From assembly GCA_031551725.1 (NCBI GenBank), contig JAVBNF010000028.1, positions 1-19,462 on the forward strand: a DNA stretch of 19,462 nt, given 5' to 3'. This DNA is from JAVBNF01 sp031551725. GTDB lineage: Bacteria > Bacteroidota > Bacteroidia > Bacteroidales > P3. The translations under genes were made by a program, and so were the position numbers. Below the pieces are notes generated by a model that saw nothing but the letters and a program-made list of their open reading frames with translations, did no database searches and had not been told where the DNA came from. Position 1 is the first letter of the stretch. Every line of letters begins with the position of its first letter. Positions 13,066 to 19,462 of the stretch are shown here, in pieces.

Positions 13066-13920
13066 ATGGCGCTGCCGCCTCTTATCCTGCGATCTGTTGA
13101 GCCCGCCATTGTTAATTACAATGAGCAGGAGTTGAACTTGTCTTTGCAATTGTCGAAGACAGCTATTCGTTACGTGCTCACTCATTGGAAAAACAATCAA
13201 ATACTGGCTTTAGCCGAATATTCAATTGGCGATTCTACACTCGAAGAGGCAATGGCCAATTTGATGAAAAACGAAAGCCTTTGGCAGTTTAATTATCGCA
13301 ATGTCCTTTTAATGTGTGAGCCAAGTAAGTCAACATTAGTTCCGGACGTGCTTTATAATTCCGAATATAAAGAAGATTATTTGCAGTTAAGTACAACACC
13401 TCTAACGCAAACAGAATGGCTGTTTACAGAAGAAAATAAACAGATGCATTTACAAGTTGTTTCTACGATTCCCTCTTATTTCTGCGAAATTGTAAAGAAA
13501 ACGTTTGCTCGAGGGATATTTCTTAGCCGTTATGCAGTACTGCTTGATGCTTTATCCGTTTATGTGGCTGATGCAAAAAAAGAAAGATATAAAGTCTTTA
13601 TACATTTGAACGAACAAAGTTTTGATTTGTTTGTGTTTGAAAAGCATGATTTAACTTTTGTAAATACTTTTGCGTTTAAGGATGTGGCAGAATTGGTTTA
13701 CTTCTTTCTGTATGCTCTTAATTCTTTACATATTGATTTAGGTGATGTTCGTTTAAAAGTTTGTGGAAAGTCAAATCATCAGAAAGAGATTTTGACGGCT
13801 TTGGATCCACATGTATTCAGCATTCACCCTTTATTGCCTCCGTCAGATAGAAAGATTCCAAAAGGGATTCATTATGCCGATTGTTTTACTTTGATAAATA
13901 TGCCGTTATGCGTATTGTAA
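13066..13920 (+). CDS. DUF3822-like protein
   Basis: 284 aa from ATG 13066. The frame is open from 12988, but an earlier start would overlap the previous gene. No signal peptide or membrane segment. From memory it resembles the DUF3822 family (PF12864), which in Bacteroidota commonly sits next to rsmD. Residues about 168-262 (ERYKVFIHLNEQSFDLFVFEKHDLTFVNTFAF...) alternate beta strands and helices like the second half of an actin/hexokinase-like (PilM/GspL) fold. No ATP-binding motif is convincing. The preceding gene encodes a one-pass membrane protein, so a PilM/PilN-like cytoplasm-membrane pair is conceivable (inference only). It overlaps rsmD by 13 bp, implying translational coupling. Function unknown. 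Confidence 0.78.
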   Translation: MALPPLILRSVEPAIVNYNEQELNLSLQLSKTAIRYVLTHWKNNQILALAEYSIGDSTLEEAMANLMKNESLWQFNYRNVLLMCEPSKSTLVPDVLYNSEYKEDYLQLSTTPLTQTEWLFTEENKQMHLQVVSTIPSYFCEIVKKTFARGIFLSRYAVLLDALSVYVADAKKERYKVFIHLNEQSFDLFVFEKHDLTFVNTFAFKDVAELVYFFLYALNSLHIDLGDVRLKVCGKSNHQKEILTALDPHVFSIHPLLPPSDRKIPKGIHYADCFTLINMPLCVL

Positions 13921-14438
13921 GTGGAAGTTTAAAAGGTCGGAGAATTTCTGCCCCGGATAATTTACCGGCACGCCCAACCACCGATTTGGCTAAAGAAAGT
14001 CTTTTTAATATTCTAAATAATCATATTGATTTCGATGAAATCGAAGTGATTGACTTGTTTGCCGGTATTGGTAGTATTTCTTACGAATTTGCTTCGCGCG
14101 GAGTAAAACGCGTGGTAGCCGTTGAGCAAAACCCGAAATGTGCCGACTTTATTCGTAAAACAATTGAGCAGCTTAAAATAGAACAACTGACGGTTCTTCG
14201 TGAAAACGTTTTCACTTTTATCGACCGTGGTCGAATGACTGCCGATTTGATTTTTGCAGATCCACCTTACGATCTGCCCAATTTAAACAGCATTCCCAAC
14301 CTAATTTTTGAGAAAAATATACTACGTCCGAATGGAATATTGGTTTTGGAACACTCTAAATCCAATGATTTTTCGGCACATCCCCGTTTTACGGAAGTCC
14401 GTAAATACGGGAAAGTGCATTTTAGTTTTTTTGCTTAA
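13908..14438 (+). CDS. rsmD: 16S rRNA (guanine(966)-N(2))-methyltransferase RsmD
   Basis: 176 aa. Rossmann-fold SAM-dependent methyltransferase that modifies G966 of 16S rRNA in the assembling 30S subunit. Seen: MRIVSGSLKGRRI at the start and ARPTTDLAKESLFNIL (21-36), both RsmD hallmarks; SAM motif I DLFAGIGSIS (49-58; many relatives have GSG here); acidic Glu73 in AVEQN; and the catalytic ADPPY (117-121). ATG 13908 gives the conserved N-terminus; a start at 13881 would add nine residues inside the preceding gene. It overlaps the DUF3822-like gene by 13 bp and ends 3 bp from the convergent aminopeptidase stop, with no terminator visible between. Confidence 0.95.
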   Translation: MRIVSGSLKGRRISAPDNLPARPTTDLAKESLFNILNNHIDFDEIEVIDLFAGIGSISYEFASRGVKRVVAVEQNPKCADFIRKTIEQLKIEQLTVLRENVFTFIDRGRMTADLIFADPPYDLPNLNSIPNLIFEKNILRPNGILVLEHSKSNDFSAHPRFTEVRKYGKVHFSFFA

Positions 14439-14441
14439 CGC

Positions 14442-15824
14442 TTACGCTAAATTTTCAATTTCATTAACGGTTTTCGGAATGGCTTTTCCTAAAACGCGTC
14501 CGGACGTTTCGGTTACCAAAACATCATCTTCGATGCGAATACCACCAAAATCTTTATAGGTTTCGATTCTATCGTAATTCAAGTAATCTTTAAATTTGCC
14601 TTCGCCTTTCCATAAATCAATGAGCGCAGGAATGAAGTAGCAACCCGGCTCAACGGTAAGTACAAAACCCGGTTCCAGTTTGCGTCCCATGCGCAAAAAG
14701 GCAAGTCCGAATTGTTTGGAACGTTCCAAATCATCGGTATAACCCACAAACATTTCGCCGAGGTTTTCCATGTCGTGAACATCCAGGCCCATCATGTGTC
14801 CGAGTCCGTGCGGCATAAAGAGCGCATGTGCGCCCTGCATCACGGCATCTTCGAGATTTCCTTTCATCAAGCCTGCGTTTTTTAAACCTTCAGCGAGTTT
14901 CAAGCAGGCTTTCAAGTGAATATCGCGGTAAGAAGTTCCTGGTTTGGTACTTTCAATGCCCAACATATTGGCAGCAAGTACGGCCTCGTATATTTCTTTT
15001 TGACGTTCGCTAAACTTGCGTCCAACGGGTGTTGTACGGGTGATGTCCGAACAATAATTCATTGACGTTTCGCAACCTGCATCAGCAACTACCAAGCGGC
15101 CTTTTTGCAATTTTTGCGAATGATCATGGTTGTGCAAGGTTTCTCCGTGCATACTTAAAATCACAGGAAATGAAACCGGACCGCCGCCTGCAAGGGCAAT
15201 GCCTTCCATAGTGCCGGCAATTTCGTATTCGTACACACCTTCGTTGCACATCCGCATGGCTGTGGTGTGCATCTTATATGCTGTGTTAATCGCTTTTTCA
15301 ATTTCCACAATCTCTTCGCCGGTTTTGATGGCGCGTTGTTTGATAATTGCTTTGATTAAACTGTCTGATTTTTGCTGTTTTACTGCTTCCGGACTGATGT
15401 CAAGAAGCGCAGCCATTTGCATTGACGTGTCAGCACGATACGGATCGCAAAAATGGATTTTACGTCCCGAAGCCATTGCTTTCGCAATAAATTCGTGCAA
15501 ACTTTTGTGGTCGGCCGTATGCTCAACGCCCACGCGGGAGGCCAATTCTTTTACACTTGGCAAATAGCCCATCCAAATAATATCGTCCATGTCGATATCA
15601 TTCGCGAAAAGCCAGTCTTGATCATTATCAACGTCAATAACACCCACATAATCGGCATGGTTTAAACCGAAAAAGTAGAGGAAATTGCTGTCTTGGCGAA
15701 ATGCGTATGTGTTCGCGCGGTAATTGCAAGCAGCTTCCATATTTCCGGGAAACAACAAAATGCCCGATTGCATATCTTTGCGCAACTGCTTGCGACGTTG
15801 GATGTATGTGTCTTTATTAAACAT
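14442..15824 (-). CDS. pepP: Xaa-Pro aminopeptidase (aminopeptidase P, M24B)
   Basis: 460 aa. N-terminal aminopeptidase P domain (about 1-150, starting FNKDTYIQRRKQL with NYRANTYAFRQDSNFLYFFG), then a pita-bread catalytic domain. The five expected metal ligands are visible: Asp248 (VADAG), Asp260 (SDITRT), His343 (HGLGHMMGLDVHD), Glu392 (VEPGCYF) and Glu432 (IRIEDDVLV). The family releases an N-terminal residue preceding proline using two Mn ions. No signal peptide, so cytoplasmic. It complements the S9 dipeptidyl-peptidase elsewhere in this window in breaking down proline-containing peptides (inference). It lies 63 bp downstream of holB on the same strand with no promoter box between, so it probably shares the holB transcript. 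Its stop lies 3 bp from that of rsmD on the other strand. Confidence 0.95.
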   Translation of the reverse strand: MFNKDTYIQRRKQLRKDMQSGILLFPGNMEAACNYRANTYAFRQDSNFLYFFGLNHADYVGVIDVDNDQDWLFANDIDMDDIIWMGYLPSVKELASRVGVEHTADHKSLHEFIAKAMASGRKIHFCDPYRADTSMQMAALLDISPEAVKQQKSDSLIKAIIKQRAIKTGEEIVEIEKAINTAYKMHTTAMRMCNEGVYEYEIAGTMEGIALAGGGPVSFPVILSMHGETLHNHDHSQKLQKGRLVVADAGCETSMNYCSDITRTTPVGRKFSERQKEIYEAVLAANMLGIESTKPGTSYRDIHLKACLKLAEGLKNAGLMKGNLEDAVMQGAHALFMPHGLGHMMGLDVHDMENLGEMFVGYTDDLERSKQFGLAFLRMGRKLEPGFVLTVEPGCYFIPALIDLWKGEGKFKDYLNYDRIETYKDFGGIRIEDDVLVTETSGRVLGKAIPKTVNEIENLA

Positions 15825-15871
15825 GATATTTAAATTAAGAATTAAGAATTAAAAAATTAGGAATGCCTCCT

Positions 15872-15890
15872 CATTAACCATTAACCATTA
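15872..15890. repeat. CATTAAC heptamer repeat between holB and pepP
   Basis: Two full CATTAAC units and a partial CATTA that overlaps the holB stop codon (15888-15890). Next to it, about 15835-15855, are repeated GAATTAA units. Low-complexity filler of the same kind as at 6038-6065; nothing else is seen in this 63-bp gap. Confidence 0.6.
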
Positions 15891-17054
15891 TTTTGCGTTC
15901 TTCAATAATCCGCCGATTTTTATCGATAAATCCATCATTAAAATATTGGCATTGGCGTTGCGTTCAATGTGATGAATAGCTTGATTTAGCAGTTCTGAGA
16001 ATTGTTCAACGTTGTCAGGCTTGATAAAAGGAGCGAAGTTTTTCAAAAATGCTTTTTCCTCATCTTGCAACTGCATGATTCCCGGATGTCCGCTGCTGAT
16101 AAGGAAAGATGCACGTATTTCGCGCAAAGCGTTTTGAAAAAAACTTTTTAGGTTCTCTCGTCCGATTTTATTCATTTCGGATGCAAAGTCGCTCAAATCG
16201 GCCACTTTCATTTGAATGCACAAACGCATCCAGGTAACAAATTTTTCGTGATTAAACGTTTGGCTTTCGTTATTTTCATGAATGTTTCGTGCTGCCACCA
16301 GATTGCCTTCTGCTTGAATGGCCACACGCATGGCTTCCGGTGAAGGAATTTGGTATTCGCTGATCAATGCTTCTGCAATTTCTTCGGCTTGCATTTTGGG
16401 GATTTTTACCAATTGCGAACGCGATAAAATCGTATTTAAAATCAAATCCTGACTTTCGGCAACTAATAGAAAAACAGTGTTATCTGTTGGCTCTTCCAGC
16501 ACTTTCAGAATACGCGGAGCAGCTGCATGGAACAATTTGTCCACCATCCAAATAACAAAAACTTTGTATTTAGCCTCAAATGCTTTGAAACTTAGTAAGT
16601 GGATTAACTCGCTGCAATCTCGAACATTAATCGTTCCTTGCTTGTTGCCGATTTCCATTTTCTTGTACCAATCTGTCAAGGCAAACGAAGCATTGCTTTC
16701 TTGAATCAACTCACGCCATTGATCAATGTAATCGAGGCTTGTGCTGTCTTTTTTGACATGTTCGCCGGTATTATTCGGATAGAAGAAATGCAAATCCGGA
16801 TGTGCAAGGTCATTATATTTGATGCAGGAAGGGCAATGTCCACAACTGTCGGCGCGTAATCCCGATGGGTTGTTTTCGGGAAAATGCTGGGGATGTTCGC
16901 AATTCAGGTATTGTGCATAGCCAATGGCCAGTGCGAGCGATTGGCTGCCTTCAGCACCGAGAAATAACTGTGCATGCGGTATACGGCCTGCATCTACAAT
17001 AGATGTAAGTTTATTGATGGTTTCCCGTTGCCCGTAGATTTTGCTGAATTGCAT
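15888..17054 (-). CDS. holB: DNA polymerase III delta prime subunit
   Basis: 388 aa. Clamp-loader AAA+ protein that helps load the sliding clamp during replication. Seen: MQFSKIYGQRETINKL and IPHAQLFLGAEGS at the N-terminus with a degenerate P-loop lacking the Lys-Thr (33-40), normal for delta prime, which does not hydrolyse ATP. A zinc-module Cys set follows (Cys52, then Cys71, Cys74, Cys77 in SCGHCPSC). KVLEEPTDNTVFLLVAE near 184-200 and ILSRSQ near 208-213 fit the walker B/sensor region of the family, with the SRC motif reading SRS. The C-terminal helical collar is weakly conserved. The gamma/tau subunit (DnaX) is excluded by the missing P-loop Lys. It has its own promoter (17073-17103) and probably drives pepP downstream. 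It borders accessory DNA. Confidence 0.92.
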   Translation of the reverse strand: MQFSKIYGQRETINKLTSIVDAGRIPHAQLFLGAEGSQSLALAIGYAQYLNCEHPQHFPENNPSGLRADSCGHCPSCIKYNDLAHPDLHFFYPNNTGEHVKKDSTSLDYIDQWRELIQESNASFALTDWYKKMEIGNKQGTINVRDCSELIHLLSFKAFEAKYKVFVIWMVDKLFHAAAPRILKVLEEPTDNTVFLLVAESQDLILNTILSRSQLVKIPKMQAEEIAEALISEYQIPSPEAMRVAIQAEGNLVAARNIHENNESQTFNHEKFVTWMRLCIQMKVADLSDFASEMNKIGRENLKSFFQNALREIRASFLISSGHPGIMQLQDEEKAFLKNFAPFIKPDNVEQFSELLNQAIHHIERNANANILMMDLSIKIGGLLKNAK

Positions 17055-17072
17055 TTGTAAATTTTATTTTCA

Positions 17073-17103
17073 CAAAGATACGAATTTTACTCGAGGTGAG
17101 CAA
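17073..17103 (-). promoter_or_regulatory. holB promoter (-33 TTG / -7 TATCTTTG)
   Basis: On the minus strand TTG (17103-17101) and TATCTTTG (17080-17073) are 20 bases apart, a good Bacteroidota promoter, leaving a short leader to ATG 17054. Confidence 0.72.
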
Positions 17104-17273
17104 CAAATAATCGCAAGTGTGTTGATTTTAAAATGTTTATAAAAGAGTAAAAAGTATAAAAATGTAATAAAAAGCATATCTGCATTAACAAAGTGTTAGC
17201 AAGGTGTGATTTGAAAAGCATTGATTTTATGCGGTTTCGCTCCTTTACATTTTAAGATTAGACCTAAAGAAAA

Positions 17274-17281
17274 TAGTTTTG
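17274..17281 (+). promoter_or_regulatory. -7 box upstream of the integrase
   Basis: TAGTTTTG fits TAnnTTTG, 22 bases before ATG 17304. No -33 box is evident. The rest of the 249-bp gap between holB and the integrase (17055-17303) shows no tRNA or ORF. Confidence 0.5.
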
Positions 17282-17303
17282 TAAACCTTAAAAGAGTAAA
17301 AAA

Positions 17304-18320
17304 ATGAAAGCAAGAAAAAGCACCTATTCGCTGTATTTCTACATCAACAAGAAACGCGAAGACAAAGACAAAAAGTGTCCAATTTATTTACGGATTACCG
17401 TTAATGGAACACAAACGGCAACAAGTATCAAACGGAGTATCGAATCCAAAATGTGGGATAAGAAAGGATTTCCAAAGGGTAAAAGTCCGGACGTGAAAGA
17501 ACTCGAAAATTACATGGATGCCATTCGTTCAAAAATCAACAGTATTCAAGTGGATTTAATGCTCAAAGAAACTTGTATTACGGCAGAGATGTTTCGCTCG
17601 GCATTGTTTGGGACAAATACCACACAGGCCACCACTTTGATTAACTTGTTTAATGAATGTGCAAAAAAAGAAGAAGCACTGTTCAAGAAAAAAGAAAAGT
17701 CGGATAACGCTTACAAAGAATTCACTTACACAGCAATGTATATCGAAGATTTTTTGAAAAAGAAATATAGTTTGTCTGATATTGGCATTCGGAAAGTGGA
17801 CAGGTTATTTGTGGATCGTTTTACCGATTATTTGATTATCGATTGTAATAAGGGACACAGCTATTCTATACGCTGTTTGCGTAGATTTCGAACAATTTTG
17901 GATAAAGCGATTCAATACGATATTATCACAAAGAATCCATTTTATGGGATTGAACTCAAAGATAAGCATGTGGAAGGACGAAAATACTTAGCGGATGTCG
18001 ATTTGGAGAAGTTTATTAGGTATCAACCTAAAGACAAAGCAGAAGAAATAGAACATGATATTTTTCGCTTTTGTGTATTTACGGGCCTTTCCAGCTGCGA
18101 TGCGGAGCGTTTAACGATAGAACATTTATATAAGGCAGACAATGGTTGGAGGATACAAATTTCTCGTGGTAAAACAAAGGTTATGTCAATTATCCCTCTA
18201 CTTCCACAGGCAGAAGCAATTTTGAACAAATACAATGATGATTCTTTTGAAAATGCGCTATTTGGTAGAAAACTACTTCCTGTAAAAACTGTACAATGCC
18301 GTAATATTCATTGGTCTTAG
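17304..18320 (+). pseudogene. Tyrosine recombinase/integrase, C-terminus lost to an IS
   Basis: 338 aa remain. Order: an N-terminal arm-type DNA-binding domain (about 5-95, STYSLYFYINKK...CPIYLRITVNG), a SAM-like core-binding domain (about 110-210), and the start of the catalytic domain (from about 225). At box I the usual Arg is Ser (TGLSSCD, Ser263); from memory the CTnDOT integrase also has Ser there, so this alone need not mean loss of activity. The beta-strand Lys is present (SRGKTK, Lys290). The HxxR box and the nucleophilic Tyr, expected some 40-80 residues further on, are missing: the frame stops at 18318-18320 where IS sequence begins. The integrase of a Bacteroides-type integrative or mobilisable element, probably inactive as it stands. 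Confidence 0.85.
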
Positions 18321-18359
18321 TAACAAATTCCGTACACAAAGATAAGTGATTTTTTTTGA

Positions 18360-19184
18360 TTACGCCACTTTTTTAGTTTTTAGATTTTCAAATTCTTTGA
18401 TAGTCAGATTCCCCAAGGTCGAATGCCTTCGATTTTGATTGTAATAAATTTCCACATATTCAAATAATAACGCTTTCATTTCTTCTTTAGAAACGAGCTT
18501 GTTTCCATAAATCGCTTCCGATTTTAGAGTTTTGAAAAACGACTCTGCAACAGCGTTGTCCCAGCAATTTCCTTTGCGGCTCATGCTTTGCTCGATGTTG
18601 TAACTCGATACCAAATTAACAAAACTGTGACAACTATACTGAACGCCTCTGTCTGAATGAAAAATCAATCCTTTTTCAGGAGGTCTATTCTTGATAGCCA
18701 TTTTAAAGGCAGCAAGCGTGGTTTCTTCTGCACTGAGCCCTTCGCTGTGCGACCAACCGATGATTTTTCTATCCGACAAATCGATAACAACCGTTTGGTA
18801 TAAAAAATCTTCTTTGGTTTGGATATAAGTAATGTCTGAAACCCACGCTCCGTGCGGAAGATCTTCATCAAAACGTCGAGCTAAAATGTTTTCAAAAACA
18901 CGATGATTGTGTTTTGAATCTGTTGTTGCAACAAATTTTCTCGAACGTTTACTTCTCAATCCAAGCTCTCTCATGTATTTTGCAACAGTACGGGAGCAAA
19001 CCAATAAACCCTTTGCGCTCAACTCAAAAGCGATACGAGGACTTCCGTAACGTTGTTTGTGTTGAAAATAAACATCTTGAATCCGCGTGCACATTTGCTT
19101 TTTGTGCGCTTCGCGTTTGAGGGTCTTCCCTAATTCCCAATTAGTGTAGGAGCTTCGACTTATTTCTAATACTCGACACATCAT
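18360..19184 (-). CDS. IS3-family transposase OrfB (DDE integrase core)
   Basis: 274 aa from the first ATG (19184), but the frame is open upstream to the slip site at 19262-19268, giving RPLKYAFIRENRKTYTVEMM ahead of it. The normal active product should therefore be an OrfAB fusion made by -1 frameshifting. Seen: an HTH_21-like region (YGSPRIAFELSAKGLLVCSRTVAKYMRELG in two parts, about 46-75), then an rve/DDE domain with the catalytic Asp in WVSDITY (about 116), Asp in FHSDRGVQY (about 176) and Glu in NAVAESFFKTLK (about 212), and the C-terminal YNQNRRHSTLGNLTI typical of IS150-group enzymes. The frame is intact, so the element may be recently inserted. Confidence 0.95.
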   Translation of the reverse strand: MMCRVLEISRSSYTNWELGKTLKREAHKKQMCTRIQDVYFQHKQRYGSPRIAFELSAKGLLVCSRTVAKYMRELGLRSKRSRKFVATTDSKHNHRVFENILARRFDEDLPHGAWVSDITYIQTKEDFLYQTVVIDLSDRKIIGWSHSEGLSAEETTLAAFKMAIKNRPPEKGLIFHSDRGVQYSCHSFVNLVSSYNIEQSMSRKGNCWDNAVAESFFKTLKSEAIYGNKLVSKEEMKALLFEYVEIYYNQNRRHSTLGNLTIKEFENLKTKKVA

Positions 19185-19228
19185 CTCAACCGTGTATGTT
19201 TTTCTATTTTCTCGAATGAATGCATATT

Positions 19229-19462
19229 TTAATGGTCGCTCGTGGAGATGATGCCGAGTGCTTTTTTTAAGATTTCTAGCTCCAGGTTTTTGGTAGAAAG
19301 TGCTTTTTGTAAACGCTTAATCTCTCGTTGCTCATCACTCAACCGAGCAACGCCATTGCCTTGAAAACTGGCTCCCTTGAATTGTTCGTACTCCTTGCGC
19401 CAACGAAGTAAGGCTTTGTACTCGATACCTAGTTCGCGGCAAAATGCCGATAAATTACTGCG
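19229..19462 (-). CDS. IS3-family transposase OrfA, 5' end outside the window
   Basis: Translating the minus strand from the window edge gives an open frame (SNLSAFCRELGIEYKALL, then RWRKEYEQFKG..., LSDEQREIKRLQKAL, NLELEILKKALGIISTSDH) ending with TAA at 19229-19231, 77 codons. It has the second half of a helix-turn-helix and the leucine-zipper-like coiled coil (REIKRLQKALSTKNLELEILKKAL) with which IS3 OrfA proteins multimerise. The codons TTA AAA AAA GCA at 19260-19270 form the slip site. From there the -1 frame continues without a stop into OrfB. The start codon lies beyond 19462. Confidence 0.88.
   Translation of the reverse strand, partial: RSNLSAFCRELGIEYKALLRWRKEYEQFKGASFQGNGVARLSDEQREIKRLQKALSTKNLELEILKKALGIISTSDH
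19262..19268 (-). other. Programmed -1 frameshift site (A-AAA-AAA)
   Basis: Seven A on the minus strand. OrfA reads TTA AAA AAA GCA here. Slipping back one base gives AAA AAA AGC ACT, which runs in frame into OrfB. Both frames stay open on either side, as expected for IS3-family OrfAB expression. Confidence 0.8.

Larger units (their letters stand above)
18312..19462 (-). mobile_element. IS3-family (IS150-like) insertion sequence, partial at window edge
   Basis: Holds orfB (18360-19184) and the 3' part of orfA (19229-19462) in the arrangement typical of the IS3 family, with a 7-A slip site for -1 frameshifting between them. The left end is placed at about 18312 because IS3-family ends begin with TG and the integrase frame dies here; it could be a few bases to the right. 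The other end, its terminal inverted repeat and any 3-4 bp target duplication lie beyond the window, so the exact boundary cannot be checked here. Confidence 0.85.

Noticed and set aside
16935..16958. Loss of the P-loop Lys in HolB as a sign of inactivation
   Set aside because: Delta prime subunits normally lack a functional ATP site.
17055..17303. tRNA or recognisable attachment site between holB and the integrase
   Set aside because: No cloverleaf or tRNA 3' end could be seen; only A/T-rich sequence, two promoter boxes and a 13-bp direct repeat.

Overview
The window looks like the chromosome of a Gram-negative member of the Bacteroidota, most likely order Bacteroidales. The evidence is AT-rich DNA, recurring Bacteroidota-type -7 boxes (TAnnTTTG, ten copies placed just upstream of starts), almost no Shine-Dalgarno sequences, an LPS heptose epimerase, a Bacteroidota-type short AMP nucleosidase, a DUF3822-like gene next to rsmD, an S16 protein with a long Ala/Glu tail, and a Bacteroides-type tyrosine integrase. 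Family assignments are from motif recognition only; no database search was possible.

Layout. 1-280: a 9-bp tandem array that runs into the stop codon of a minus-strand pair: an S9B dipeptidyl-peptidase (1712-3883), then a thioredoxin-fold envelope protein (279-1679). Divergent from the pair, sharing a 21-bp palindrome that holds both -7 boxes, is a YjjG-type HAD nucleotidase (3964-4674). 4675-5260 has no intact gene. It holds the broken 3' end of a FISUMP-type (TIGR02145-like) domain, two to three hairpins and short intergenic repeats. Then come three plus-strand housekeeping genes with their own promoters: AMP nucleosidase (5261-6034), an M3 peptidyl-dipeptidase lipoprotein (6152-8260) and glyceraldehyde-3-phosphate dehydrogenase (8400-9407). 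Two small unrecognised genes follow (9505-9855 and 9953-10327).

10362-10502 is an 8-bp tandem array, followed by two look-alike hairpins that end the minus-strand rpsP (10610-11185). Upstream of rpsP, on the same strand, is hldD (11327-12292). Divergent from hldD is a tight plus-strand operon: a single-pass membrane protein, a DUF3822-like protein and rsmD (12426-14438). It converges, with 3 bp between stops, on a minus-strand pair: holB (DNA polymerase III delta prime) then aminopeptidase P.

The right end (17304-19462) is accessory DNA. A tyrosine integrase is cut off before its C-terminal catalytic residues by an IS3-family (IS150-like) element whose orfA runs off the window. This suggests the window reaches the edge of a decayed integrative element inserted beside holB.

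Most of the window is core metabolism, proteolysis, envelope and information processing. The best candidates for something little described are the FISUMP relic fused in frame after the nucleotidase stop codon, the DUF3822/membrane-protein pair, the twin rpsP hairpins whose mismatches point to the minus-strand RNA as the functional one, and the two short-period tandem arrays.
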